64,000 nt of DNA, taken from assembly GCA_963995525.1 (NCBI GenBank), contig OZ023206.1, forward strand, positions 5,297,541 to 5,361,540, given 5' to 3'. How positions within the stretch are numbered: the first letter of the stretch is position 1; each line of letters begins with the position of its first letter. Position numbers and translations under genes: made by a program. Below are positions 26,801 to 41,800 of the stretch, piece by piece. The notes beneath the pieces were generated by a model, which was not told the DNA's origin, did no database searches, and worked only from the letters and a program-made list of their open reading frames with translations. The stretch is from Escarpia spicata (Eukaryota; Annelida; Polychaeta; Sabellida; Siboglinidae).

Positions 26801-29800
26801 ATGTAGACATCTGTGGATGTGGTGGAACTCGTGGATCAACAACTGGTCCTTGTTGAGCACGGTGCATGATGCGCGTAGACATGTGTGGATGTGGTGGAAC
26901 TCGTGGATCAACAACTGGTCCTTGTTGAGCACGGTGCATGATGCGCGTAGACATGTGTGGATGTGGTGGAACTCATGGATCAACAACTGGTCCTTGTTGA
27001 GCATGGTGCATGATGCATGTAGACATCTGTGGATGTGGTGGAACTCATGGATCAACAACTGGTCCTTGTTGTGCACGGTGCATGATGCATGTAGACATGT
27101 GTGGATGTGGTGGAACTCATGGATCAACAACTGGTCCTTGTTGTGCACGGTGCATGATGCATGTAGACATCTGTGGATGTGGTGGAACTCATGGATCAAC
27201 AACTGGTCCTTGTTGTGCATGGTGCATGATGCACGTAGACATGTGTGGATGTGGTGGAACTCGTGGATCAACAACTGGTCCTTGTTGTGCACGGTGCATG
27301 ATGCATGTAGACATCTGTGGATGTGGTGGAACTCATGGATCAACAACTGGTCCTTGTTGTGCACGGTGCATGATGCGTGTATACATATGTGGATGTGGTG
27401 GAACTCATGGATCAACAACTGGTCCTTGTTGTGCATGGTGCATGATGCGTGTAGACATGTGTGGATGTGGTGGAACTCGTGGATCAACAACTGGTCCTTG
27501 TTGTGCACGGTGCATGATGCGTGTATACATATGTGGATGTGGTGGAACTCATGGATCAACAACTGGTCCTTGTTGTGCATGGTGCATGATGCGTGTAGAC
27601 ATGTGTGGATGTGGTGGAACTCGTGGATCAACAACTGGTCCTTGTTGAGCACGGTGCATGATGCGTGTAGACATCTGTGGATGTGGTGGAACTCATGGAT
27701 CAACAACTGGTCCTTGTTGTGCATGATGCGCATAGACATATGTGGATGTGATGGAACTCATGGATCAACAATTGGTCCTTGTTGTGCACGGTGCATGATG
27801 CATGTAGACATATGTGGATGTGGTGGAACTCATGGATCAACAACTGGTCCTTGTTGTGCACGGTGCATGATGCATGTAGACATATGTGGATGTGGTGGAA
27901 CTCATGGATCAACAACTGGTCCTTGTTGTGCACGGTGCATGATGCGCGTAGACATGTGTGGATGTGGTGGAACTCGTGGATCAACAACTGGTCCTTGTTG
28001 TGCATGGTGCATGATGCGCGTAGACATCTGTGGATGTGGTGGAACTCATGGATCAACAACTGGTCCTTGTTGTGCACGGTGCATGATGCGCGTAGACATA
28101 TGTGGATGTGGTGGAACTCGTGGATCAACAACTGGTCCTTGTTGTGCACGGTGCATGATGCATGTAGACATCTGTGGGTGTGGTGGAACTCATGGATCAA
28201 CAACTGGTCCTTGTTGAGCACGGTGCATGATGCGCATAGACATGTGTGGATGTGGTGGAACTCATGGATCAACAACTGGTCCTTGTTGAGCACGGTGCAT
28301 GATGCGTGTAGACATATGTGGATGTGGTGGAACTCATGGATCAACAACTGGTCCTTGTTGAGCACGGTGCATGATGCGTGTAGACATGTGTGGATGTGGT
28401 GGAACTCATGGATCAACAACTGGTCCTTGTTGAGCACGGTGCATGATGCGTGTAGACATATGTGGATGTGGTGGAACTCATGGATCAACAACTGGTCCTT
28501 GTTGTGCACGGTGCATGATGCGCGTAGACATATGTGGATGTGGTGGAACTCGTGGATCAACAACTGGTCCTTGTTGTGCATGGTGCATGATGCGCATAGA
28601 CATATGTGGATGTGATGGAACTCATGGATCAACAACTGGTCCTTGTTGTGCACGGTGCATGATGCATGTAGACATCTGTGGATGTGGTGGAACTCATGGA
28701 TCAACAACTGGTCCTTGTTGAGCACGGTGCATGATGCATGTAGACATCTGTGGATGTGGTGGAACTCGTGGATCAACAACTGGTCCTTGTTGAGCACGGT
28801 GCATGATGCGCGTAGACATGTGTGGATGTGGTGGAACTCGTGGATCAACAACTGGTCCTTGTTGAGCACGGTGCATGATGCGCGTAGACATGTGTGGATG
28901 TGGTGGAACTCATGGATCAACAACTGGTCCTTGTTGAGCATGGTGCATGATGCATGTAGACATCTGTGGATGTGGTGGAACTCATTGATCAACAACTGGT
29001 CCTTGTTGAGCACGGTGCATGATGCGCACAGACATGCGTGGATGTGGTGGAACTCATGGATCAACAATTGGTCCTTGTTGTGCACGGTGCATGATGCGTG
29101 TAGACATATGTGGATGTGGTGGAACTCATGGATCAACAACTGGTCCTTGTTGAGCACGGTGCATGATGCATGTAGACATCTGTGGATGTGGTGGAACTCA
29201 TGGATCAACAACTGGTCCTTGTTGTGCACGGTGCATGATGCACGTAGACATGTGTGGATGTGGTGGAACTCGTGGATCAACAACTGGTCCTTGTTGTGCA
29301 TGGTGCATGATGCATGTAGACATCTGTGGATGTGGTGGAACTCATGGATCAACAATTGGTCCTTGTTGTGCACGGTGCATGATGCACGTAGACATGTGTG
29401 GATGTGGTGGAACTCATGGATCAACAATTGGTCCTTGTTGTGCACGGTGCATGATGCGCGTAGACATGTGTGGATGTGGTGGAACTCATGGATCAACAAC
29501 TGGTCCTTGTTGTGCACGGTGCATGATGCGTGTAGACGTGTGGATGTGGTGGAACTCATGGATCAACAACTGGTCCTTGTTGTGCACGGTGCATGATGCA
29601 CGTAGACATGTGTGGATGTGGTGGAACTCGTGGATCAACAACTGGTCCTTGTTGTGCACGGTGCATGATGCGCGTAGACATATGTGGATGTGGTGGAACT
29701 CATGGATCAACAACTGGTCCTTGTTGTGCACGGTGCATGATGCATGTAGACATGTGTGGATGTGGTGGAACTCATGGATCAACAACTGGTCCTTGTTGTG

Positions 29801-32800
29801 CATGGTGCATGATGCATGTAGACATCTGTGGATGTGGTGGAACTCATGGATCAACAACTGGTCCTTGTTGTGCACGGTGCATGATGCACGTAGACATGTG
29901 TGGATGTGGTGGAACTCGTGGATCAACAACTGGTCCTTGTTGTGCACGGTGCATGATGCGTGTAGACATATGTGGATGTGGTGGAACTCATGGATCAACA
30001 ACTGGTCCTTGTTGTGCACGGTGCATGATGCATGTAGACATCTGTGGATGTGGTGGAACTCATGGATCAACAACTGGTCCTTGTTGTGCACGGTGCATGA
30101 TGCGTGTATACATATGTGGATGTGGTGGAACTCATGGATCAACAACTGGTCCTTGTTGTGCATGGTGCATGATGCGTGTAGACATGTGTGGATGTGGTGG
30201 AACTCGTGGATCAACAACTGGTCCTTGTTGTGCACGGTGCATGATGCGTGTATACATATGTGGATGTGGTGGAACTCATGGATCAACAACTGGTCCTTGT
30301 TGTGCATGGTGCATGATGCGTGTAGACATGTGTGGATGTGGTGGAACTCGTGGATCAACAACTGGTCCTTGTTGAGCACGGTGCATGATGCGTGTAGACA
30401 TCTGTGGATGTGGTGGAACTCATGGATCAACAACTGGTCCTTGTTGTGCATGATGCGCATAGACATATGTGGATGTGATGGAACTCATGGATCAACAATT
30501 GGTCCTTGTTGTGCACGGTGCATGATGCATGTAGACATATGTGGATGTGGTGGAACTCATGGATCAACAACTGGTCCTTGTTGTGCACGGTGCATGATGC
30601 ATGTAGACATATGTGGATGTGGTGGAACTCATGGATCAACAACTGGTCCTTGTTGTGCACGGTGCATGATGCGCGTAGACATGTGTGGATGTGGTGGAAC
30701 TCGTGGATCAACAACTGGTCCTTGTTGTGCATGGTGCATGATGCGCGTAGACATCTGTGGATGTGGTGGAACTCATGGATCAACAACTGGTCCTTGTTGT
30801 GCACGGTGCATGATGCGCGTAGACATATGTGGATGTGGTGGAACTCGTGGATCAACAACTGGTCCTTGTTGTGCACGGTGCATGATGCATGTAGACATCT
30901 GTGGGTGTGGTGGAACTCATGGATCAACAACTGGTCCTTGTTGAGCACGGTGCATGATGCGCATAGACATGTGTGGATGTGGTGGAACTCATGGATCAAC
31001 AACTGGTCCTTGTTGAGCACGGTGCATGATGCGTGTAGACATATGTGGATGTGGTGGAACTCATGGATCAACAACTGGTCCTTGTTGAGCACGGTGCATG
31101 ATGCGTGTAGACATGTGTGGATGTGGTGGAACTCATGGATCAACAACTGGTCCTTGTTGAGCACGGTGCATGATGCGTGTAGACATATGTGGATGTGGTG
31201 GAACTCATGGATCAACAACTGGTCCTTGTTGTGCACGGTGCATGATGCGCGTAGACATATGTGGATGTGGTGGAACTCGTGGATCAACAACTGGTCCTTG
31301 TTGTGCATGGTGCATGATGCGCATAGACATATGTGGATGTGATGGAACTCATGGATCAACAACTTGTCCTTGTTGTGCACGGTGCATGATGCATGTAGAC
31401 ATCTGTGGATGTGGTGGAACTCATGGATCAACAACTGGTCCTTGTTGAGCACGGTGCATGATGCATGTAGACATCTGTGGATGTGGTGGAACTCGTGGAT
31501 CAACAACTGGTCCTTGTTGAGCACGGTGCATGATGCGCGTAGACATGTGTGGATGTGGTGGAACTCGTGGATCAACAACTGGTCCTTGTTGAGCACGGTG
31601 CATGATGCGCGTAGACATGTGTGGATGTGGTGGAACTCATGGATCAACAACTGGTCCTTGTTGAGCATGGTGCATGATGCATGTAGACATCTGTGGATGT
31701 GGTGGAACTCATGGATCAACAACTGGTCCTTGTTGTGCACGGTGCATGATGCATGTAGACATGTGTGGATGTGGTGGAACTCATGGATCAACAACTGGTC
31801 CTTGTTGTGCACGGTGCATGATGCATGTAGACATCTGTGGATGTGGTGGAACTCATGGATCAACAACTGGTCCTTGTTGTGCACGGTGCATGATGCACGT
31901 AGACATGTGTGGATGTGGTGGAACTCGTGGATCAACAACTGGTCCTTGTTGTGCACGGTGCATGATGCGTGTAGACATATGTGGATGTGGTGGAACTCAT
32001 GGATCAACAACTGGTCCTTGTTGTGCACGGTGCATGATGCATGTAGACATCTGTGGATGTGGTGGAACTCATGGATCAACAACTGGTCCTTGTTGTGCAC
32101 GGTGCATGATGCGTGTATACATATGTGGATGTGGTGGAACTCATGGATCAACAACTGGTCCTTGTTGTGCATGGTGCATGATGCGTGTAGACATGTGTGG
32201 ATGTGGTGGAACTCGTGGATCAACAACTGGTCCTTGTTGTGCACGGTGCATGATGCGTGTATACATATGTGGATGTGGTGGAACTCATGGATCAACAACT
32301 GGTCCTTGTTGTGCATGGTGCATGATGCGTGTAGACATGTGTGGATGTGGTGGAACTCGTGGATCAACAACTGGTCCTTGTTGAGCACGGTGCATGATGC
32401 GTGTAGACATCTGTGGATGTGGTGGAACTCATGGATCAACAACTGGTCCTTGTTGTGCATGATGCGCATAGACATATGTGGATGTGATGGAACTCATGGA
32501 TCAACAATTGGTCCTTGTTGTGCACGGTGCATGATGCATGTAGACATATGTGGATGTGGTGGAACTCATGGATCAACAACTGGTCCTTGTTGTGCACGGT
32601 GCATGATGCATGTAGACATATGTGGATGTGGTGGAACTCATGGATCAACAACTGGTCCTTGTTGTGCACGGTGCATGATGCGCGTAGACATGTGTGGATG
32701 TGGTGGAACTCGTGGATCAACAACTGGTCCTTGTTGTGCATGGTGCATGATGCGCGTAGACATCTGTGGATGTGGTGGAACTCATGGATCAACAACTGGT

Positions 32801-35800
32801 CCTTGTTGTGCACGGTGCATGATGCGCGTAGACATATGTGGATGTGGTGGAACTCGTGGATCAACAACTGGTCCTTGTTGTGCACGGTGCATGATGCATG
32901 TAGACATCTGTGGGTGTGGTGGAACTCATGGATCAACAACTGGTCCTTGTTGAGCACGGTGCATGATGCGCATAGACATGTGTGGATGTGGTGGAACTCA
33001 TGGATCAACAACTGGTCCTTGTTGAGCACGGTGCATGATGCGTGTAGACATATGTGGATGTGGTGGAACTCATGGATCAACAACTGGTCCTTGTTGAGCA
33101 CGGTGCATGATGCGTGTAGACATGTGTGGATGTGGTGGAACTCATGGATCAACAACTGGTCCTTGTTGAGCACGGTGCATGATGCGTGTAGACATATGTG
33201 GATGTGGTGGAACTCATGGATCAACAACTGGTCCTTGTTGTGCACGGTGCATGATGCGCGTAGACATATGTGGATGTGGTGGAACTCGTGGATCAACAAC
33301 TGGTCCTTGTTGTGCATGGTGCATGATGCGCATAGACATATGTGGATGTGATGGAACTCATGGATCAACAACTGGTCCTTGTTGTGCACGGTGCATGATG
33401 CATGTAGACATCTGTGGATGTGGTGGAACTCATGGATCAACAACTGGTCCTTGTTGAGCACGGTGCATGATGCATGTAGACATCTGTGGATGTGGTGGAA
33501 CTCGTGGATCAACAACTGGTCCTTGTTGAGCACGGTGCATGATGCGCGTAGACATGTGTGGATGTGGTGGAACTCGTGGATCAACAACTGGTCCTTGTTG
33601 AGCACGGTGCATGATGCGCGTAGACATGTGTGGATGTGGTGGAACTCATGGATCAACAACTGGTCCTTGTTGAGCATGGTGCATGATGCATGTAGACATC
33701 TGTGGATGTGGTGGAACTCATGGATCAACAACTGGTCCTTGTTGAGCACGGTGCATGATGCGCACAGACATGCGTGGATGTGGTGGAACTCATGGATCAA
33801 CAACTGGTCCTTGTTGAGCACGGTGCATGATGCGCGTAGACATGTGTGGATGTGGTGGAACTCGTGGATCAACAACTGGTCCTTGTTGAGCACGGTGCAT
33901 GATGCGCGTAGACATGTGTGGATGTGGTGGAACTCGTGGATCAACAACTGGTCCTTGTTGAGCACGGTGCATGATGCGCGTAGACATGTGTGGATGTGGT
34001 GGAACTCATGGATCAACAACTGGTCCTTGTTGAGCATGGTGCATGATGCATGTAGACATCTGTGGATGTGGTGGAACTCATGGATCAACAACTGGTCCTT
34101 GTTGAGCACGGTGCATGATGCGCGTAGACATGTGTGGATGTGGTGGAACTCATGGATCAACAACTGGTCCTTGTTGAGCACGGTGCATGATGCGCGTAGA
34201 CATGTGTGGATGTGGTGGAACTCATGGATCAACAACTGGTCCTTGTTGAGCATGGTGCATGATGCATGTAGACATCTGTGGATGTGGTGGAACTCATGGA
34301 TCAACAACTGGTCCTTGTTGAGCACGGTGCATGATGCGCGTAGACATGTGTGGATGTGGTGGAACTCATGGATCAACAATTGGTCCTTGTTGTGCACGGT
34401 GCATGATGCGTGTAGACATATGTGGATGTGGTGGAACTCATGGATCAACAACTGGTCCTTGTTGTGCACGGTGCATGATGCGCGTAGACATGTGTGGATG
34501 TGGTGGAACTCATGGATCAACAACTGGTCCTTGTTGAGCACGGTGCATGATGCGTGTAGACATCTGTGGATGTGGTGGAACTCATGGATCAACAACTGGT
34601 CCTTGTTGTGCACGGTGCATGATGCATGTAGACATCTGTGGATGTGGTGGAACTCATGGATCAACAACTGGTCCTTGTTGAGCACGGTGCATGATGCGTG
34701 TAGACATATGTGGATGTGGTGGAACTCATGGATCAACAACTGGTCCTTGTTGTGCACGGTGCATGATGCGCGTAGACATATGTGGATGTGGTGGAACTCA
34801 TGGATCAACAACTGGTCCTTGTTGTGCACGGTGCATGATGCATGTAGACATCTGTGGATGTGGTGGAACTCATGGATCAACAACTGGTCCTTGTTGAGCA
34901 CGGTGCATGATGCGTGTAGACATCTGTGGGTGTGGTGGAACTCATGGATCAACAACTGGTCCTTGTTGTGCACGGTGCATGATGCGTGTAGACATCTGTG
35001 GATGTGGTGGAACTCATGGATCAACAACTGGTCCTTGTTGTGCACGGTGCATGATGCGTGTAGACATCTGTGGATGTGGTGGAACTCATGGATCAACAAC
35101 TGGTCCTTGTTGTGCACGGTGCATGATGCGTGTAGACATGTGTGGATGTGGTGGAACTCATGGATCAACAACTGGTCCTTGTTGTGCACGGTGCATGATG
35201 CGTGTAGACATGTGTGGATGTGGTGGAACTCATGGATCAACAACTGGTCCTTGTTGTGCACGGTGCATGATGCGCGTAGACATATGTGGATGTGGTGGAA
35301 CTCATGGATCAACAACTGGTCCTTGTTGTGCACGGTGCATGATGCGCGTAGACATATGTGGATGTGGTGGAACTCATGGATCAACAACTGATCCTTGTTG
35401 AGCACAGTGCATGATGCGTGTAGACATATGTGGATGTGGTGGAACTCATGGATCAACAACTGGTCCTTGTTGAGCACGGTGCATGATGCGTGTAGACATA
35501 TGTGGATGTGATGGAACTCATGGATCAACAATTGGTCCTTGTTGTGCACGGTGCATGATGCGTGTAGACATATGTGGATGTGGTGGAACTCATGGATCAA
35601 CAACTGGTCCTTGTTGTGCACGGTGCATGATGCGTGTATACATATGTGGATGTGGTGGAACTCATGGATCAACAATTGGTCCTTGTTGTGCACGGTGCAT
35701 GATGCGTGTAGACATATGTGGATGTGGTGGAACTCATGGATCAACAACTGGTCCTTGTTGTGCACGGTGCATGATGCATGTAGACATCTGTGGATGTGGT

Positions 35801-38800
35801 GGAACTCATGGATCAACAACTGGTCCTTGTTGTGCACGGTGCATGATGCGCGTAGACATATGTGGATGTGGTGGAACTCATGGATCAACAACTGGTCCTT
35901 GTTGTGCACGGTGCATGATGCATGTAGACATCTTTGGATGTGGTGGAACTCATGGATCAACAACTGGTCCTTGTTGTGCACAGTGCATGATGCGTGTAGA
36001 CATGTGTGGATGTGGTGGAACTCATGGATCAACAACTGGTCCTTGTTGAGCACGGTGCATGATGCGTGTAGACATATGTGGATGTGGTGGAACTCATGGA
36101 TCAACAACTGGTCCTTGTTGTGCACGGTGCATGATGCATGTAGACATCTGTGGATGTGGTGGAACTCATGGATCAACAACTGGTCCTTGTTGAGCACGGT
36201 GCATGATGCGCGTAGACATATGTGGATGTGGTGGAACTCATGGATCAACAACTGGTCCTTGTTGTGCACGGTGCATGATGCGTGTAGACATCTGTGGATG
36301 TGGTGGAACTCATGGATCAACAACTGGTCCTTGTTGTGCACGGTGCATGATGCATGTAGACATCTGTGGATGTGGTGGAACTCATGGATCAACAACTGGT
36401 CCTTGTTGAGCACGGTGCATGATGCGTGTAGACATCTGTGGATGTGGTGGAACTCATGGATCAACAACTGGTCCTTGTTGTGCACGGTGCATGATGCGCG
36501 TAGACATATGTGGATGTGGTGGAACTCATGGATCAACAACTGATCCTTGTTGAGCACAGTGCATGATGCGTGTAGACATATGTGGATGTGGTGGAACTCA
36601 TGGATCAACAACTGGTCCTTATGGTGCATGATGCGCGTAGACATATGTGGATGTGGTGGAACTCGTGGATCAACAAGGTGCTGCCTTGACAGAAGGTTAT
36701 CATTCACCGTTAGTTGAAAGTGATCGATCCAGAAAGTGAAAACATAATCCTGATAACAGGAAGAAAGCTGGAGGTGTACAAGTAAGAAATATAAAGCTAA
36801 AAGAAAGTCGGTGACAAAGGCATGTAAACATCTTCTGATTGGACTGTTCATTGGTGAATCATGATAATTTTCTCAAGATGCAATACAGTTTACATATTTT
36901 TTTATGATACAGACATATTTTCTAAAGAGTTATATTGTTGAAAGTTGTTAAAAGTAAGCACACATTTGAAATCGTTTCAAGTCAAAGAGATAACAGCTCA
37001 TGCCATGACAATTCACAGCATTAGTTAAACCACTATTTAAAACACAATCTTAATGATATGTGCCCCTTATTTGTAACTTGAGCCAAAAGGTGTGTTTAAT
37101 AGAATAAACATTTGGGGATAAATAAAAAGGGGCAGTAACAAAATATAAAGACACAGCACAAAATTACCCAAATAAAAACTTACATCGATACATGTTTTTT
37201 ATTTGGGTTATCAACGTATCGTAACACAAATATCGCGATACCTATTTTGTGGCCCAGTGTGTCATTGCAGTCATGTCTACTGATGTCTGAATCAGAGATA
37301 TTAACACATCCGCCCCAGAAACCTTGACATTGTCATGACCTTCAGATTGCAGGCAGAGTTGGAGGCGAGTCAGAACAACGACCTTGAGATGCAGTGCAGC
37401 GTCCTCCAGCAGCAGCGCCAGGAACTACAGCAGCGACTGTGGCAGCAAGAGTTGGGAAAGAAAAGGAAACAGCAGCATCGAGATCAATCAAACTACAGAC
37501 AGTGGCAGCAACTGGGGCAGTCAGAGCAACAGGTAGGCACAACTAACAGCAGGTAGGGACAACAACCAACAGGTAGGAACAACAACCAACAGCTAGAGAC
37601 AATAACCAACAGGTAGAGACAACAACCAACAGGTAGGGACAACAACCAATATGTAGGAACAACAAACAGCAGGTAGGGACAACAACCAGCAGGTAGGGAC
37701 AATAATCAACAGGTAATAACAACAAACAGCAGGTAGGAACAACAAACAGCAAGTAGAGACAACCAACAGGTAGTCACAACTAACAGCAGGTAGGGACAAT
37801 AACTGACAGATAGGGACAACAACCAACATGTAGGGACAATAACCAACAGGTAAGGGCAATAACCAACAGGTAAGCACAAATAACAGCAGGTAGGGACAAT
37901 AACCAACAGGTAGGGACAACAACCAGCAGGTAGGGACAATAATCAACAGGTAAGAACAACAAACAGCAGGTAGGAACAACAAACAGCAGGTAGGGACAAC
38001 AACCAACAGGTAGGGACAACAACCGACAGGTAGGGACAACAACCGACAGGTAGGGACAACAACCGACAGGTAGGGACAACTGACAGGTAGGGACAACAAC
38101 CAAGAGGTAGGGACACTAACCAATAGGTAGGGACAACAACCAAGAGGTAGGGACAACAACCAAGAGGTAGGGACAACAACCAACAGGTAGGGACAACAAC
38201 CAACAGGTAGGGACACCAACTAACAGCAACTAAAAGCAAACTGTCTACCACGGTGCGCTACTATTTGTATACACCAGGAATGGTCTTCAATTTAGTTCAG
38301 CAGCTGCTACTTGAGCAGCTTGTTTAGCCTTCACGGTAGTCTCCTAGATCCACATTTAATTGTTTAATATTCAGTATTTTTATATTTTAATGATATTTAT
38401 ATGGGTCAAAATTAAGTGTATCTGATCTGTCATAGAACAATTGCCAACAAACTTGTGTCAGTCTGCAGGATATTTTATGTAAAACTGCATAATAATAATT
38501 CCGTTTTTTAATATAGCGCTTTTTAAGTAGGTAAATACTAATCAAATCGCTTCACATACTAAAATGACGTGTTGGCTAAATGTTAAAATATAAATTAATT
38601 AAATAAGCTAAGATAAAAAAAATACATAAATAAAAATAAATAAATTAGAGTGTAAAAATACAATTTCAAACAATTAAATTAAAAACCAATCAATACTATA
38701 AAATAGAAACCAGTGTCATTTAGATGTTGCAGCAATGCTTGCATCAAGGCATGTAGTGCATGCGAAATAGATGGGTTTTAAGTTGTTTCCTGAAAGCCGC

Positions 38801-41800
38801 CAATGTTCCAACCGATCGCACACACTTTGGCAAGCTATTCCACATATGTGAGCCTGTCACTGCAAAGCTGCCCTGTCCGATAGTTCTCTTAGACACCGTC
38901 ACCGCGAGAAGCGTTGCGTCACTCGCCGATCACAATGCACGTGTGGGCGCGTTGCGAACTATCGCACAGTTGAGGTAGTTCGGGGCTAAGCCATGCAGGA
39001 TCTTAAATATGTAAGTACATATCTTGAAAGTAATTCTCATTCTGATAGGCAGCCAATGCAGTGATTGCAGAATTGGTGTGATGTGATCTTGCCGTCTGAC
39101 GCGGTTGATGAGGCGAGCGGCTGAGTTCTGTGCTCGTTGAAGTCGGTTGGTCTGTCCATTGTTCAATCCACCGAGTAGAGCATTGCAGTAGTCGAGGCGA
39201 CTTAGCACAAGACAGCGTACTGCAGCATGGCACGCGTCTCGCATCAGCAGGTGACGAATTCTGCCGATCAGGCGTAGATGGTAGTAGGCCGAAGAACAGT
39301 AGCTGGAGACGAGGCGGTCTAACTGCATGTGTCGGTCGAAGTAACAGCCTAGATTTCTCGCTGCATCTGTTGATTGCAAGGTAAGTCCAGGTAGTTCCAA
39401 GCTGGGGCTGCCGTAAACACGTAGATTGTGCGGTGACTGCAGCACGATAAACTCAATTTTATCATTGTTGAGTTTAAGTTGATGAATCAGCATCCAGGCT
39501 CTAATCTCGGCGATGCACTGGATGAGCAGCTGTTTAGCGTTTTCCAGTTCGTCAGACACCATAGGGTTATAGCGGACATATAGCTGGATGTCATCAGCGA
39601 ATCGGTGGTAAAGCACATTATGTTTCTTGCAGATGTCAGCAATGGGTGTCGTATATGCGTTGAACATCACTGGTCCAAGTACTGAACCCTGAGGTACACC
39701 GTGGTAGATGGGGATTGCGTTCGAAGAAGACGAACCAATCGTGACACACTGAGATCTGCCGGTCAAGTATGATCTAAACCAGTCAAGTGTCATACCGCCG
39801 ATGTTGAAACGTGAAACCAGAGTGTTCAACAATTCGTCAATGTTGATCGTATCGAATGCTGCACTCGTGTCAAGAAGAACCAGCATGACACAGCAATGAT
39901 ATAACAAGCAAGGTGTTGAAATTTGTGGATGATACAAAAGTGTTTAGAAGGATTAAAGGTGATGAAGATAGACAGCATTTACAAGATGATAAACAGATGA
40001 TAAAATGGTCTGAAAAATGTTCAATTTTGGGAAATGTAAATGCCTCCACACAGGACATGGGAACGAAGATGTACAATATACAATGGGAGGTTCTGTACTA
40101 AGTACTACTGTGAAAGAAAAGGACTTAGGGTTAACCATTAGTGCTGATATGAAGGTTTCAGAGCAGTGCGGTATTGCCGCTTCAAAGGGAAATCAAATCC
40201 TTGGATTATTTAGGCGAAACATAACGTATAAGGAAAGAGCTAATAATACTGCTGTACAAAACAGTAGTTAGGCCTCATTTAGAATATTGTATTCAAACGT
40301 GGAGGCCATATTGCAGGTAGGACATAGATATGTTAGAAAGAGTGCAGAGGAGAGCAACTAAAGTGATACCAAAACTGAGGGATCTTACTTACGAAATAGT
40401 GTACACCTAAAAAAAATAATTTGGTTTAACAACAGAGACCAGGAGATTGAGAGGAGATCAGATAGATGTATTTAAAATATTGAATGGTAATGAAAATATT
40501 GATAGAAATATATTTTTCTCAGTTAAGAAAGAAAGAAGGACCAGAGGACATGATGTTACATTAGTAAAGGAGCAGTGTAGATTAGATATAAGAAATTTCT
40601 CATTCTCACAAAGGACTGTAAATGAATGGAACAGATTATCTCCTGATTGTATTGGTGCTAGTAGGGTGAATATGTTTTAAAATAAAATCGACACATACCT
40701 TAGAAGGGTGGGATACACGCAGATAAAAAGTATTGGACTCTCGATAAGCCAAAAGGCTTCCTTGTCCACCTGCCATCTAGAATTAATTTTCTGGATGGCA
40801 ATCTTATTAAATGTTTGAAGACATCTGAAGTAAAATCCCAACTTTTACCCGTATGACATTACGAACTGAGGAACCTTAGAAACACTCATCATGCATGACA
40901 TTTCAAGTAATGAGTTTTACATTTGAGAGACATTATTTGCCAGTAGCACAAATGTCTATCCTCTGGATGGCGCTATATACATACAGACGCAGAACGCAGT
41001 TTACCAAAGTATTTATACATGGTGTTTGTTATGATGTAAAGTTGAGCAGTTTTTCACAATGCAAGTTTAATAAAATGTCTGAAATACATGGTTTATGTAG
41101 CTTGGAACAACAGTAGAGAACACATGTAACATTGTAAACAACTGATTAAAGTCTGGTATAAACTTTAAAACTGGTAAAAACCCTTAACCCTTTGGGAATT
41201 TAGAAAAAATTTAGATTAGTTTTCGTCTAAAGAGTTGTAGATAAACCCGTGAACAGTTGGCACCCAAGATGCAACACATGCATGCACGCACATACACATG
41301 CATGCACATACACATGCATGCACACAAACACATGCACGCACGTACACACAAACACATGCATGCACGCACACACATGCATGTATGTACACACAAACACATG
41401 CACGCACGCACGTACACACAAACACATGCATGTATGTACACACAAACACATTCATGCACGCACACACATGCATGCAAGTACACACAAACACATGCACGCA
41501 CACACATGCATGTATGTACACACAAACATGCACGCCCATACAGACAAACACATGCATGCACACATGCACGCACGTACACACAAACACATGCATGCACAAA
41601 CAAACACATGCACGCACGTACACACAAACACATGCATGCACACACGTACACACAAACACATGCATGCATGCACGTACACACAAACACATGCATGCAAGCA
41701 CGTACACACAAACACATGCATGCACACACGTATACACAAACACATGCATGTACACACCAACACATGCACGAACATACACAGAAACACATGCATGCACACA

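Noticed and set aside
32436..36851. 1471-codon minus-strand open frame, and similar long frames across 23.3-36.7 kb
   Set aside because: It is the translation of a 72-bp tandem array whose unit is divisible by three. Other frames on both strands are open too, and the frame has no gene-like composition or signals.
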